Shown one piece after another: positions 31,961 through 40,364 of a DNA stretch of 64,000 nucleotides (the stretch's first letter is position 1; each line of letters starts with the position of its first letter). A model generated the notes under the pieces. That model did not search any database. It was not told the origin of the DNA and saw only the letters and a list, made by a program, of their open reading frames with translations. Origin of the DNA: Pseudonocardia sp. EC080619-01 (GTDB taxonomy: Bacteria > Actinomycetota > Actinomycetes > Mycobacteriales > Pseudonocardiaceae); the NCBI RefSeq assembly GCF_001420995.1, contig NZ_CP012184.1, positions 4,882,501 to 4,946,500 on the forward strand, given 5' to 3'. Made by a program: the position numbers and the translations under genes.

Positions 31961-32701
31961 TCAGGGCGTGGACGACGTCCCTGGTCGGTGGGCCGGGCCG
32001 GGGAGGCGTGCGATGTCGGCCAGCCACTTCTTGAGCAGCACCGTCTCGGGGGCGGCGAGGACCGTGTTGTCGTCCGGCAGCGCGAGAAGGGTCGCCGCCG
32101 CCCGGGCGAGGTGGGGCTCCTCCGCCGGATGGTGGGCGGGCCGGCTGCCGCCGGTGACGGCCGCGATGGTGGCCTCGCGCATGTCGGCCGACAGCCCCGG
32201 GTCGGGACGGGCGGTGATGATCTGTTGCAGGGTGACGCCGATGTTGGCCGCGAGGATGTGGGCCGCGGCCCGGTCCGGCTCGACGGCGAGGCGGCCGCGG
32301 GCGGCCGCCTCCCGGGTCAGACCCAGGAGGATCGTGGTGGGCCGTTCCTGTGCCGCGGGTCGCCTGCCCGGCGTGACCTGGCCGTACATCAGGGCGTAGA
32401 AGCCGGGGTTGGCGATGCCGAACGCGACGTGGGCGTCCCAGCCGTCGCGGATGTCCTGGATCGGGTCGCCGCTGGACTCGTGCTCCTGCTTGGCGGACAG
32501 GTACTGCTCGAACCCGTGCTCGACGACGGCGTCGAGCAGCCCCTCCTTGCTCCCGAAGAAGTGGTAGAGCGTGGGCAGCCGGACACCGCCGGCGTCGCAG
32601 ATCGCACGCAACGGGACGGTCTCGCCCGGGGACGCCGCGATCAGGTCGGCAGCGGCGCGCAGCAGCCGGTTCCTGGTCCCGCCGGGGGGTTCGTGTCCCA
32701 C
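31961..32701 (-). CDS. TetR family transcriptional regulator
   Basis: A 246-residue protein. 'TRNRLLRAAADLIAASPGET' then 'AICDAGGVRLPTLYHFFGSK' (residues 9-53) is a TetR helix-turn-helix with the usual YxxF...K ending. The remainder is a helical ligand domain ('PGFYALMYGQVTPGRRP' near residue 99; 'AAAHILAANIGVTLQQI' near 146). It lies 125 bp downstream of an SDR gene on the same strand; a near-perfect palindrome lies upstream of that SDR gene, so SDR and regulator probably form one autoregulated unit. The gap between them is long enough to hold a second promoter. Confidence 0.92.
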   Translation of the reverse strand: MGHEPPGGTRNRLLRAAADLIAASPGETVPLRAICDAGGVRLPTLYHFFGSKEGLLDAVVEHGFEQYLSAKQEHESSGDPIQDIRDGWDAHVAFGIANPGFYALMYGQVTPGRRPAAQERPTTILLGLTREAAARGRLAVEPDRAAAHILAANIGVTLQQIITARPDPGLSADMREATIAAVTGGSRPAHHPAEEPHLARAAATLLALPDDNTVLAAPETVLLKKWLADIARLPGPAHRPGTSSTP

Positions 32702-32826
32702 GACTCCACCTTAGGTCGACCGGGTCGGGTCACTGCCGCGGCGTCGTGGCCGGGTGCGTGCCCCGGTGTGGTTCGCACACGCGCCCGGCCACGACGCTCA
32801 GCACCGGCGACGGCGCCGCGACCCGC

Positions 32827-33582
32827 TCAGCGGGTGGTGTAGCCGCCGTTGGCGAAGATCGTCTGGCCGGTGATCCACCAGCCCTCGGTCGCCAGGAACC
32901 GCACGATGGGCGCGATGTCCTCGATCCGGGTGAGCTGGTTGCCCATGGCCATCGACCGGTGGAACTCGACCCGCTCCGGGGTCTCCTGGGGGTAGAAGAA
33001 CGGGGTGTCCATCGGGCCCGGGGCCACGCTGTTGACCGAGATCCCGCGCTCGGCGAACTCCTTGGCCGCGGCACGCGTGAAGTGCTCGACCGGGGACTTG
33101 CCACCGGCGTAGGTGGAGTAGCCGTCGGTGAACGCCGCCAGCAGCGCGGTCACGATGGTGACGATCTTGCCGTTGTCGGCGAGGTTGCGGCCGGCCTCCT
33201 TGATGAAGAAGTAGGCCGCCTTCGAGTTGATGTCGAACATCGAGTCGTACTCGTCCTCGGTGGTCTCCACGATCGGCTTGCGGAGCACCTTGCCCACGGT
33301 GTTGACCGCGACGTCGATCGGTCCGAGCGATCCGGTCGCATCGGCGAAGAGCCGCTCGACGTTCGCCGGGACGGTCAGGTCCCCGGACAGCAGGACGCCC
33401 TGCCCCCCGGCGGCCTCGACGGCCTTCAGCGTGTCCTCCGCCTCGGGACGGGACGACTCCGAGTTGTAGTGGATCGCCACGTTCGCCCCGGCCTCGGCGG
33501 CCTGCCTGCTGACCAGGCCACCGAGGTTCTTGCCGCCCGCGGCGACGAGCACGTTCTTGCCCTGCAGCGTGTGAGTGGCCAT
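32827..33582 (-). CDS. SDR family oxidoreductase
   Basis: A 251-residue SDR. 'VLVAAGGKNLGGLVSRQAAE' is an altered cofactor loop (usually TGxxxGIG), 'DVAVNTVGKV' stands where NNAG normally is, and 'GYSTYAGGKSPVEHFTRAAA' carries the Tyr and Lys. The Ser that normally precedes the Tyr by about 13 residues appears replaced in 'IVTALLAAFTDG', which is unusual and may mean altered activity. 'ISVNSVAPGPMDTPFFYP' and 'GWWITGQTIFANGGY' are standard. The ATG at 33582 has AGGAG upstream. It is probably controlled by the TetR gene downstream through the palindrome at 33613-33627. Confidence 0.9.
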   Translation of the reverse strand: MATHTLQGKNVLVAAGGKNLGGLVSRQAAEAGANVAIHYNSESSRPEAEDTLKAVEAAGGQGVLLSGDLTVPANVERLFADATGSLGPIDVAVNTVGKVLRKPIVETTEDEYDSMFDINSKAAYFFIKEAGRNLADNGKIVTIVTALLAAFTDGYSTYAGGKSPVEHFTRAAAKEFAERGISVNSVAPGPMDTPFFYPQETPERVEFHRSMAMGNQLTRIEDIAPIVRFLATEGWWITGQTIFANGGYTTR

Positions 33583-33612
33583 GTCTCCTCCTATATCGAC
33601 TGACCACTTCTG

Positions 33613-33627
33613 TGTATCAGAGATACA
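33613..33627. promoter_or_regulatory. Palindromic operator upstream of the SDR-TetR pair
   Basis: TGTATC-AGA-GATACA is a perfect 15-bp inverted repeat around a 3-bp centre, in an AT-rich patch 31 bp before the SDR start (33582). Its form fits a TetR operator, and the nearest TetR gene is the one at 31961-32701. Confidence 0.7.
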
Positions 33628-33657
33628 GAGCGGGTGTCGAGTCGATCCAGACGCCCG

Positions 33658-34599
33658 TCAGGCCGCGGTGAGGCTCACGCCCGTCAGCTCCTGCGACAGG
33701 TCCCAGATCCGCGCCGCGTCCTCCTCGCTGCGCAGCGGCCGGTACAGGTCCTGCTCCCCGGGGCCGCCGCCGAGATGCCCGAGCCCCGTCGGCCCGTAGA
33801 GCCGCCCGCCCTGCGCGTCCGCGGACGTCGCGGCCAGCAGCGCGGGCAGCTGCGCCGTCGCGACCGTCCCGATCAGGACCCCCCACCGCGACAGCGCCCG
33901 GATCACGTGCACCTGCGGGGTGTCCCGGGTGCGCCCGACCTCGGGCCGGGCGGAGAGCAGGCTCGTCGGCACGACGCCGGGGTGGGACAGGTTGCTGGTG
34001 ATGCCCCAGCCGCCCGCGCGGCTGCGCCGGTCGAGTTCGAGTCCGAACAGCCCGAGGGCGACCTTCGACTGGCCGTAGGCGCGGGAGCCGTCGTAGGAGC
34101 GCTCCCAGTTCGGGTCGTCCCAGTGGATCGCGCCCCGGGCGGCCGCGATGCTGACCTGCGAGGTCACCCGGCCCCGGCCGGCGCGGAGCAGCGGCATCAG
34201 GTGCCCGACGAGTGCGACGTGACCGAGGTGGTTCGTGCCGAGCTGCAGCTCGAAGCCGTCGGCCGTCGTCTGCCGGTCCGGCGGGGTCATGACGCCGGCG
34301 TTGTTCACCAGCAGGTGGATCGGCCGGTCCTCGCCGCGCAGGGTCTCGCCGAGCCCGGCCACGGACGCCAGCGAGGACAGGTCCAGCTCGCGCAGCGACA
34401 CGTCGGCGCCGGGGTGCCGCCGGCGGACGGCGCTGACCGCGGCCTCGCCCTTGCGCGGGTTGCGGACGGGCATGACCACCTCGGCCCCGGCGGCGGCGAG
34501 CCGGGTGGCGATGCCGAGGCCGACCCCGTCGCTCGCGCCGGTGACGACGGCGCGCCGCCCGCGGAGGTCGGGGACGGTGATGTCGGGCGTGCGCGGCAT
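33658..34599 (-). CDS. SDR family oxidoreductase (retinol dehydrogenase-like)
   Basis: A 313-residue SDR. '[20 protein letters not shown]' (about residues 16-35) binds the cofactor, '[13 protein letters not shown]' near residue 95 is canonical, and '[15 protein letters not shown]' near residue 173 has the Tyr and Lys. Longer length and '[18 protein letters not shown]' match the extended retinol-dehydrogenase/protochlorophyllide-reductase-like SDRs common in actinomycetes. Substrate unknown. It is divergent from the XRE regulator at 34774 with repeated GATCCGTGG elements between, which suggests regulation by that protein, as is common for this gene pair type. Confidence 0.9.
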   Translation of the reverse strand: MPRTPDITVPDLRGRRAVVTGASDGVGLGIATRLAAAGAEVVMPVRNPRKGEAAVSAVRRRHPGADVSLRELDLSSLASVAGLGETLRGEDRPIHLLVNNAGVMTPPDRQTTADGFELQLGTNHLGHVALVGHLMPLLRAGRGRVTSQVSIAAARGAIHWDDPNWERSYDGSRAYGQSKVALGLFGLELDRRSRAGGWGITSNLSHPGVVPTSLLSARPEVGRTRDTPQVHVIRALSRWGVLIGTVATAQLPALLAATSADAQGGRLYGPTGLGHLGGGPGEQDLYRPLRSEEDAARIWDLSQELTGVSLTAA

Positions 34600-34660
34600 G
34601 GTGTTCTCCTCGGGGTTCCGGGCGGTACCCGTCCAGGCTCACGTGCCGGCGGGTCCGTAT

Positions 34661-34714
34661 CCACGGCCCGCCGATCCGTGGCTGCGGCCGTAGCGGGGGA
34701 TCGACGATCCGTGG
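34661..34714. promoter_or_regulatory. Repeated CCACGG/CCGTGG elements between SDR and XRE genes
   Basis: CCACGG at 34661-34666 mirrors CCGTGG at 34676-34681, and GATCCGTGG occurs twice (34673-34681 and 34706-34714), 33 bp (about three helical turns) apart. Candidate sites for the divergent XRE regulator. Confidence 0.35.
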
Positions 34715-34773
34715 TCCGGCCGGCTGTCGCGCGGTAGGAACGGGGTCGTGATCGAGGGGGAGGGTGGTGGGCC

Positions 34774-35655
34774 GTGATCGACCGGACCGGGCTGGCGGAG
34801 TTCCTCCGGCGACGACGGGGTGCGCTGCAGCCCGAGGACGTCGGGCTCCCGCGCGGACGGCGCCGCCGGACCGCCGGGCTGCGGCGCGAGGAGGTCGCCG
34901 CGCTCTGTCACATGTCGGCCGACTACTACGCGCGCATCGAACGGGAACGCGGGCCGCAGCCGTCGGAGCAGATGCTCGCGTCGATCGCGCAGGGCCTGCA
35001 CCTCTCCCTCGACGAGCGCGACCACCTGTTCCGGCTCGCCGGGCACCACCCGCCCCTGCGCGGGGCGGCGAGCGAGCACATCGGGCCCGGCCTGCAGCGC
35101 ATCCTCGACCGCCTCGCCGACACCCCCGCCGAGATCGTCACCGAGCTGGGGGAGACGCTGCGGCAGAGTCCCCTAGGCGTCGCCCTGACCGGCGACACGA
35201 CCGGCTACACCGGCCCGGCGCGCAGCCGCGGCTACCGCTGGTTCACCGACCCGGACACCCGCCGCCTGTACGCGCCGGAGGAGCACGCGTTCCTCTCCCG
35301 GATGTACGCCTCCGGCCTGCGGGGGCTCGTCACCCTGCGCGGGCCCGGGTCGCGGGCCGCGCACCTCGCCGACCTCCTCCTCGGGCAGAGCGAGGAGTTC
35401 GCGGCCCTGTGGGACGAGCACGAGATCGGCATCCGCCCGCGCGACACCAAGACACTGGTCCACCCCGAGCTCGGCGTGCTGGAGCTGAACTGCCAGACGC
35501 TCGTCGACCCGGAGCAGTCGCACATGCTGTTCGTCTACACCGCGGTGCCGGGCAGCGAGAGCCACGAGAAGCTCCAGCTGCTGTCCGTCATCGGGGCGCA
35601 GACGCTCGGCCCGGCCGCACCCGGACACCCCGGCGACGGTCTCCCGGTGACGTAA
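34774..35655 (+). CDS. XRE family regulator with MmyB-like ligand domain
   Basis: A 293-residue protein. Residues about 4-85 form the XRE helix-turn-helix: 'LAEFLRRRRGALQPEDVGLP', 'RRRRTAGLRREEVAALCHMS', 'ADYYARIERERGPQPSEQML'. The rest ('VALTGDTTGYTGPARSRGYR', 'FTDPDTRRLYAPEEHAFLSR', 'GIRPRDTKTLVHPELGVLEL') is the MmyB-like domain, a PAS-like fold that may bind a fatty acid or similar ligand. Genes of this type are usually divergent from an SDR, as here (33658-34599), which they are thought to control. The GTG at 34774 is the start. Confidence 0.93.
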   Translation: MIDRTGLAEFLRRRRGALQPEDVGLPRGRRRRTAGLRREEVAALCHMSADYYARIERERGPQPSEQMLASIAQGLHLSLDERDHLFRLAGHHPPLRGAASEHIGPGLQRILDRLADTPAEIVTELGETLRQSPLGVALTGDTTGYTGPARSRGYRWFTDPDTRRLYAPEEHAFLSRMYASGLRGLVTLRGPGSRAAHLADLLLGQSEEFAALWDEHEIGIRPRDTKTLVHPELGVLELNCQTLVDPEQSHMLFVYTAVPGSESHEKLQLLSVIGAQTLGPAAPGHPGDGLPVT

Positions 35656-35739
35656 CAGGCGGCGGGCAGGCAGCCGAGTCCGAGCGCGTCGGCCCCGTCA
35701 CCCGACGGACTCGACACGGGGCCCGGGGCTGGGGGACCG

Positions 35740-37017
35740 ATGCTCGCGCTCGTCGTGATCATGCTGATTCTGCTCGGCTGGGCCCTGGTCGCGGGCCGTC
35801 TCGCGCGGTTCAGCGTCACGATGCCGCTGGCGATGCTGGTGGCCGGAGTCCTGCTCACCGCGGGATCCGACCCGGTGTTCGTCTTCGACCTCGAGTACGA
35901 GTCGGCCGAGCACGTCGTCGAGGTCGTCCTCGCGATCCTGCTGTTCACCGACGCGACCGAGGTGCCGGGCGGCGTCCTGGGGCGGGAGCCGCGGCTGACC
36001 CTGCGGCTCCTGCTGGTCGCCCTCCCGCTGTCGCTCCTGCTGGCCTGGGGCGGCGGCGTCCTCCTGCTCGGCGGTGCGGGCATCTGGATGGCGGCCGTCC
36101 TCGCGACGATCGTCATGCCCGTCGACCTCGCACCCGCGGTCGCCTTCGTCCGGGACCGGCGGGTGCCGGAACGGCTGCGGGAGCTCGTCAACGTCGAGAG
36201 CGGGCTCAACGACGGCATCGTCGCGCCCATCTTCCTCCTCGCACTCGCCGCGGCGACCGCGGCCGGTGCGGAGTCCATCGAGGAGGCCGCGATCGACGCC
36301 GTCCCCGCGCTGGGCATCGCGATCCTGGTCGGCGCCGTCGTCGGTGTCGCCGCCGCGCGGGTGCTGCGCCGGTCGCTCGTCGCGGGGTGGAGTCAGCCGT
36401 CGGCGCTGCGCATCGGGGTGCTCGCCCTGCCGCTGCTCGCCTACGGGGGCGCGGTCGTCGCCGGGGGCAACGGGTTCGTCGCCGCGTTCGTCGCCGGCGT
36501 GTTCTTCGAGCCGGTGGCGCGCCGGCTCCCGGCGGGCACCCTGCACCTCGCCGAGGACGTCGGGCACCTGCTGTCGCTCGCGCTGTGGTTCGTGTTCGGC
36601 GCGATCGTGAACCAGACCCTCGCCGCCGGGTCGGTGACCTGGCAGATCGTGCTCTACGCGGTGCTCGCGCTGACCGTCGCCCGGGTGCTGCCGGTGGCGG
36701 TCGCGCTGATCGGGACCGACCTCTCCGCGCGCGACCGCCTCGTCGTCGGGTGGGTGGGTCCGCGGGGGATCGCGACGCTCGTGTTCGGGATGCTCGCGTT
36801 CATCGACCTGCCCCCGCCGCAGGAGGACCTCGCGCTCACCGTCGCCGTCGTGACCGTGGTGGCCAGCATCGTCGTCCACGGCCTGTCGTCGGGGCTGGTG
36901 TCCCGGTCCTACCCGGCGACGACGGCCGGCGACCCCGGGCCGTCCCCCGGTGGTGAGCCGGCGGGGGACGGCCCGGGACGGGTGGGCCGGACCGCCCGCC
37001 GGTGGCGGCGCCGGTGA
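35740..37017 (+). CDS. Cation:proton antiporter (CPA1/NhaP type)
   Basis: A 425-residue membrane protein with about twelve hydrophobic segments, starting MLALVVIMLILLGWALVAG. 'AILLFTDATEVPG' (about residues 66-78) and 'PAVAFVRDRRVPERLRELVN' then 'VESGLNDG' (about 131-158) are the conserved ion-binding regions of NhaP-type Na+(K+)/H+ antiporters; 'VGPRGIATLVFGML' near residue 336 is the last conserved block. It would exchange protons for sodium or potassium at the cytoplasmic membrane. A short hydrophilic C-terminal tail of about 40 residues follows. It is 84 bp after the XRE gene and convergent with the split-barrel gene at 37030. Confidence 0.92.
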   Translation: MLALVVIMLILLGWALVAGRLARFSVTMPLAMLVAGVLLTAGSDPVFVFDLEYESAEHVVEVVLAILLFTDATEVPGGVLGREPRLTLRLLLVALPLSLLLAWGGGVLLLGGAGIWMAAVLATIVMPVDLAPAVAFVRDRRVPERLRELVNVESGLNDGIVAPIFLLALAAATAAGAESIEEAAIDAVPALGIAILVGAVVGVAAARVLRRSLVAGWSQPSALRIGVLALPLLAYGGAVVAGGNGFVAAFVAGVFFEPVARRLPAGTLHLAEDVGHLLSLALWFVFGAIVNQTLAAGSVTWQIVLYAVLALTVARVLPVAVALIGTDLSARDRLVVGWVGPRGIATLVFGMLAFIDLPPPQEDLALTVAVVTVVASIVVHGLSSGLVSRSYPATTAGDPGPSPGGEPAGDGPGRVGRTARRWRRR

Positions 37018-37029
37018 CCCGGCCCGGGC

Positions 37030-37461
37030 TCAGAAGGCGAGGCGGCGCACCGACTCCGGGCGGAGGACGACGCGCAGGAGCCCGTCCTGGGCGAGGATCG
37101 CCGCGAGATCGGCGGCCCGGACCGGGTCGTCGAGGTCCCAGTAGCGCGCGGCGAGGCGGGCGGCCAGTTCGTGCGCCCCGTCGGTCTCGACCGTGGCCCG
37201 GCCGCTGACCGACACCCAGCGCTCGCGCTCCTCCACCGGAGCGGCGACGACGAGTGCGGCGCGCGGATCGCGACGCAGGCGGCGCACCTTCAGCGCGTCC
37301 GGCTCGGTGAAGAGCTGGACCGCGCCGCCGGTGGTGGCCTCGAACCAGACCGGCCGGGCCTGCGGCGGCTGCGGACCCTCGGCGAGGGTCAGGAAGCCGT
37401 GCAGCGGGCGCCCGAGGAACTCGATGTCCTCGGCGGTCAGGGTGCTGGTGGCGGTGCTCAT
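37030..37461 (-). CDS. PPOX-class (F420- or flavin-dependent) split-barrel protein
   Basis: A 143-residue protein from the ATG at 37461. 'PLHGFLTLAEGPQPPQARPV' (about residues 19-38), 'AVQLFTEPDALKVRRLRRDP' (about 47-66) and 'ERWVSVSGRATVE' (about 79-91) are the three conserved strands of the F420-binding pyridoxamine-phosphate-oxidase-like family, and 'LLRVVLRPESVRRLAF' ends it as usual. Probably an F420- or FMN-dependent reductase. The neighbouring NmrA-like gene is upstream on the same strand, 47 bp away, so the two may be one operon. The upstream continuation of the frame is not coding. Confidence 0.88.
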   Translation of the reverse strand: MSTATSTLTAEDIEFLGRPLHGFLTLAEGPQPPQARPVWFEATTGGAVQLFTEPDALKVRRLRRDPRAALVVAAPVEERERWVSVSGRATVETDGAHELAARLAARYWDLDDPVRAADLAAILAQDGLLRVVLRPESVRRLAF

Positions 37462-37508
37462 GGTGGTCCTCTCCGTGGTCCTGTCCCGGGGGTCGGTGTG
37501 CGCTGCGG

Positions 37509-38348
37509 TCACCGGTCCCACGCCCCGGCGGCCGCGGCCCGGACGACGTAGTCCTCGAAGGGACGGGGCTCCCGGCCGAGCACGGTGGCGACGCCGTCGT
37601 CGGTCCCGGCGATCTCCCCGCGCGCCATGAGGACGAACATCTCGGCGACGTGGTGGGCGTCGTCCGGGCCGACACCCCGCCCCACCAGCTCCGCGGTGTA
37701 CGCGGCGGGGGAGACCTGCTCGTAGGTGAGGGACCGCCCGGTCGCCCGGGAGATCAGCTCGACGGCCTCGGGGAAGGTCACCGGACGCGGCCCGGTGAGC
37801 TCGTAGGTCCGCCCGGCGTGCCGGCCGGGCCCGGTCAGCACGGCCGCCGCGACGTCGGCGACATCCTCCAGGTCGACGAACGCCTCCGGGACCTCGCCGG
37901 CCGGCAGGGACAGCCCGCCGGCGACGAGCGGCGCGTGGAAGAGGTCCTCGTCGAAGTTCTGGGCGAAGTTCGACGGCCGCAGCACGGTCCACTCCAGCGC
38001 CGAGCCGCGCACGGCGTCCTCGGCCGAGCGCATGTCCCGCCCGAACGACGAGTCGCCCCAGGTGTCGGCGCCGTGCCCGGAGAGCAGGACCAGGCGTCGC
38101 ACGCCGGCCGCGGCGGCCCGGGCGACGAACTCGTGGACCGGGCCGGGCACGGTCGGCGGGACGACGTAGGCGGTGGTGACGCCGTCCAGCGCCCGGTCCC
38201 AGCCGGCGGGATCGGACCAGTCGAACGGGGTCGCGCTGGACCGGGAGGCGGCGCGCACCGGGACCCCGCGCAGCCGCAGGCGGGCGGCGACCCGCCGGCC
38301 GGTCTTGCCGGTGGCGCCGAGGACGAGGGTGGTGTCGGTGGTGCTCAT
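37509..38348 (-). CDS. NmrA-like NAD(P)-binding oxidoreductase
   Basis: A 279-residue atypical SDR. 'TLVLGATGKTGRRVAARLRL' (about residues 7-26) is the NmrA-type GxxGxxG motif, 'RRLVLLSGHGADTWGDSSFG' (about 84-103) and 'LEWTVLRPSNFAQNFDEDLF' (about 118-137) are diagnostic of the NmrA/QOR2 group, which includes redox sensors and quinone or azo reductases. Often induced by oxidants together with a regulator; here the divergent AraC gene at 38431 is the obvious candidate, about 80 bp away. Confidence 0.92.
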   Translation of the reverse strand: MSTTDTTLVLGATGKTGRRVAARLRLRGVPVRAASRSSATPFDWSDPAGWDRALDGVTTAYVVPPTVPGPVHEFVARAAAAGVRRLVLLSGHGADTWGDSSFGRDMRSAEDAVRGSALEWTVLRPSNFAQNFDEDLFHAPLVAGGLSLPAGEVPEAFVDLEDVADVAAAVLTGPGRHAGRTYELTGPRPVTFPEAVELISRATGRSLTYEQVSPAAYTAELVGRGVGPDDAHHVAEMFVLMARGEIAGTDDGVATVLGREPRPFEDYVVRAAAAGAWDR

Positions 38349-38430
38349 GACGACGATTCAACGGCTGATTGCCGGACGAATCCATGGGTGAGGAGCCGGA
38401 TCGCCTGTGTGTTCGTCTAACCTCGGAGAC

Positions 38431-39372
38431 GTGGATGCCTTCGCCGACCTCTTCCGCGGGGTGCGGGCCCAGGGCTCGCTCTTCGGCAGCACGACCCTGA
38501 CCGCGCCGTGGTCGTTGCGGTTCGTCGACGGCGCCCCGCTCACGCTGTGCACCGTGCTCGAGGGCGGGGGATGGCTCCTCCCGGACGGGCACCCGCCCGA
38601 GCACCTCGCCGCCGGCGACACGGTGATCCTCCGGGGGCCCGGCCTGTTCTCCTTCGTCGACGTGATCGGGACGGCTGCCGAGCCGATCGAGTGCGGTGAG
38701 GACTGCGCGACCCCCGAGCAGGGCGGGACGCTGCACCGGCTCGGGTGGCACGACCGCGGCGGGGGCGACGGCGACGGTGCCACCACGCTGGTCGTCGGCG
38801 CCTACCCGGTGGGCGGTGAGATCGGCAGGCGGCTGCTGGACGCGGTGCCCGACGTCCTGCGCATCGAGCCGGACGGGACGGCCGACGCTGTGCGGGACCT
38901 GCTGGCCGCGGAGGTCGCCGTCGACGCGCCGGGGCAGCAGGTCGTCCTCGACCGGTTGCTGGACTGGATGCTCGTCTGCTCGCTGCGCGAGTGGTTCGAC
39001 CGGCCCGGCGGCGCGCCGCCCGCCTGGTACGCGGCGCACCGCGATCCCGTCGTCGGCCACGCCCTGCGGCTGCTGCACGCCGAGCCGGCAGCCCCGTGGA
39101 CGGTCGCGTCGCTCGCCGACCGGGTGGCCGTCTCGCGGGCGACGCTGGCGAAGCGGTTCGCCGACCTCGTCGGGGAGCCGCCGCTGACCTACCTGACCCG
39201 GTGGCGTATGACCCTGGCAGCGGACCTGCTGTCCGGGCGCGAGACGACTACGATCGCCGAGGTCGCCCGCGAGGTCGGCTACTCCGACGCCTTCGGGTTC
39301 AGCGCCGCGTTCAAGCGCGTCCGCGGTGTCACGCCGAGCGCGTTCCGCCTGGCCGGCGCCGCGGCCACCTGA
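38431..39372 (+). CDS. AraC family transcriptional regulator (cupin_6 type)
   Basis: A 313-residue regulator. The N-terminal domain ('VDAFADLFRGVRAQGSLFG', then 'LLPDGHPPEHLAAGDTVILR' near residue 55) is the cupin_6 sensor; residues about 215-310 are two helix-turn-helices ('WTVASLADRVAVSRATLAKR' and 'TIAEVAREVGYSDAFGFSAA'). The GTG at 38431 is chosen because members normally start MDxLADLL-like; the frame is also open from a GTG at 38407. This type often activates a divergent NmrA-like or similar oxidoreductase gene, matching the arrangement here. Confidence 0.92.
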   Translation: MDAFADLFRGVRAQGSLFGSTTLTAPWSLRFVDGAPLTLCTVLEGGGWLLPDGHPPEHLAAGDTVILRGPGLFSFVDVIGTAAEPIECGEDCATPEQGGTLHRLGWHDRGGGDGDGATTLVVGAYPVGGEIGRRLLDAVPDVLRIEPDGTADAVRDLLAAEVAVDAPGQQVVLDRLLDWMLVCSLREWFDRPGGAPPAWYAAHRDPVVGHALRLLHAEPAAPWTVASLADRVAVSRATLAKRFADLVGEPPLTYLTRWRMTLAADLLSGRETTTIAEVAREVGYSDAFGFSAAFKRVRGVTPSAFRLAGAAAT

Positions 39373-39385
39373 CGGGCGACGCCGG

Positions 39386-40273
39386 TCAGGTCCGGGCGGG
39401 CTCACGGGCGGACACCCGTGCGAGGAAGTCCTCCACGAGCCCCAGCACGGTCTGCGGGTGGCTCTCGATCAGGAAGTGGCCGCCGCCGGGGACGAGGTGG
39501 ATCTCGGCGCCGGGGAGGTCCCGGGCGAACGCCCGCGCCCCGTCCGGGCCGAAGATCTCGTCGTTCTCCCCCCACACCGCCAGCAGCGGGACCTGGGACT
39601 CGCGGAACCAGGCGTGCAGCTCCGGGTAGAGCGGCGGGTTCGTCGCGTAGTCGCGGAACAGGCTGAGCTGGGCCGCCGCCGAGCCGGGGCGGGCCATCGA
39701 GGCGGCGTCGATCGTCCAGCAGTCGGGGTCGACGAGCTCCGGCCGGTCCACGCCGTGCAGGTACTGCCACCGGATCGCCGGCTCGTCCAGCGCGGCGCGC
39801 ACCGCCGGTTCGGTGCCGGGACCGGGCGCGTCGGCGTAGGCCCACACCGGCGCCCAGAAGCCGGGGACGAAGCCGTCGTCGTAGGCGTTGCCGTTCTGGC
39901 TGATCACGGCGGTGGCCGCCGCCGGCCGCCGCAGCGCGAGGCGCCAGGCGATCGGGGCGCCGTAGTCCTGCACGACGACCGTGAACCGCTCCACGCCCAG
40001 CTCGTCGAGCAGCGCCTCCGTCACGTCGGTGAGCGCGTCGAAGGTGTAGTCGAACGAGCCGGCGTCGGGGGCGTCGGAGTGGCCGAACCCGATGTGGTCG
40101 GGCGCGATCACGCGGTAGCGCTCGCCGAGCGCCGGGATCAGCGCGCGGTACATCCGGGAGCTGGTCGGGAAGCCGTGCAGCAGCAGGACGACGGGCGCGT
40201 CGTCCGGTCCGGACTGCCGGACGAACACCCGGTGACCGGCCACGTCGAGACGGCGGTGCAGCACCTCGGCCAT
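39386..40273 (-). CDS. Alpha/beta hydrolase (haloalkane dehalogenase/epoxide hydrolase-like)
   Basis: A 295-residue hydrolase. 'LLLHGFPTSSRMYRALIPAL' is the oxyanion region, 'TVVVQDYGAPIAWRLALRRP' near residue 103 holds the nucleophile, which is Asp rather than Ser, and 'PGGGHFLIESHPQTVLGLVE' near residue 270 the catalytic His. An Asp nucleophile places it with haloalkane dehalogenases and epoxide hydrolases. The ATG at 40273 has AGGAGG six bases upstream. The divergent CGNR regulator at 40365 is a likely controller through the repeat at 40275-40306. Confidence 0.9.
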   Translation of the reverse strand: MAEVLHRRLDVAGHRVFVRQSGPDDAPVVLLLHGFPTSSRMYRALIPALGERYRVIAPDHIGFGHSDAPDAGSFDYTFDALTDVTEALLDELGVERFTVVVQDYGAPIAWRLALRRPAAATAVISQNGNAYDDGFVPGFWAPVWAYADAPGPGTEPAVRAALDEPAIRWQYLHGVDRPELVDPDCWTIDAASMARPGSAAAQLSLFRDYATNPPLYPELHAWFRESQVPLLAVWGENDEIFGPDGARAFARDLPGAEIHLVPGGGHFLIESHPQTVLGLVEDFLARVSAREPART

Positions 40274-40274
40274 G

Positions 40275-40306
40275 TCTAACCTCCTAAATAAGTTTTGATG
40301 GTTAGA
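40275..40306. promoter_or_regulatory. Inverted repeat in divergent hydrolase/CGNR promoter
   Basis: TCTAAC (40275-40280) mirrors GTTAGA (40301-40306) in an unusually AT-rich patch between the two divergent genes; it covers the hydrolase ribosome-binding site and probable promoter. Confidence 0.45.
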
Positions 40307-40364
40307 TAGGAGCATGGGTCGTCAGCCGGGGTCAAGCGGCCGGACCGGGAGCTACGCTCGCGGC

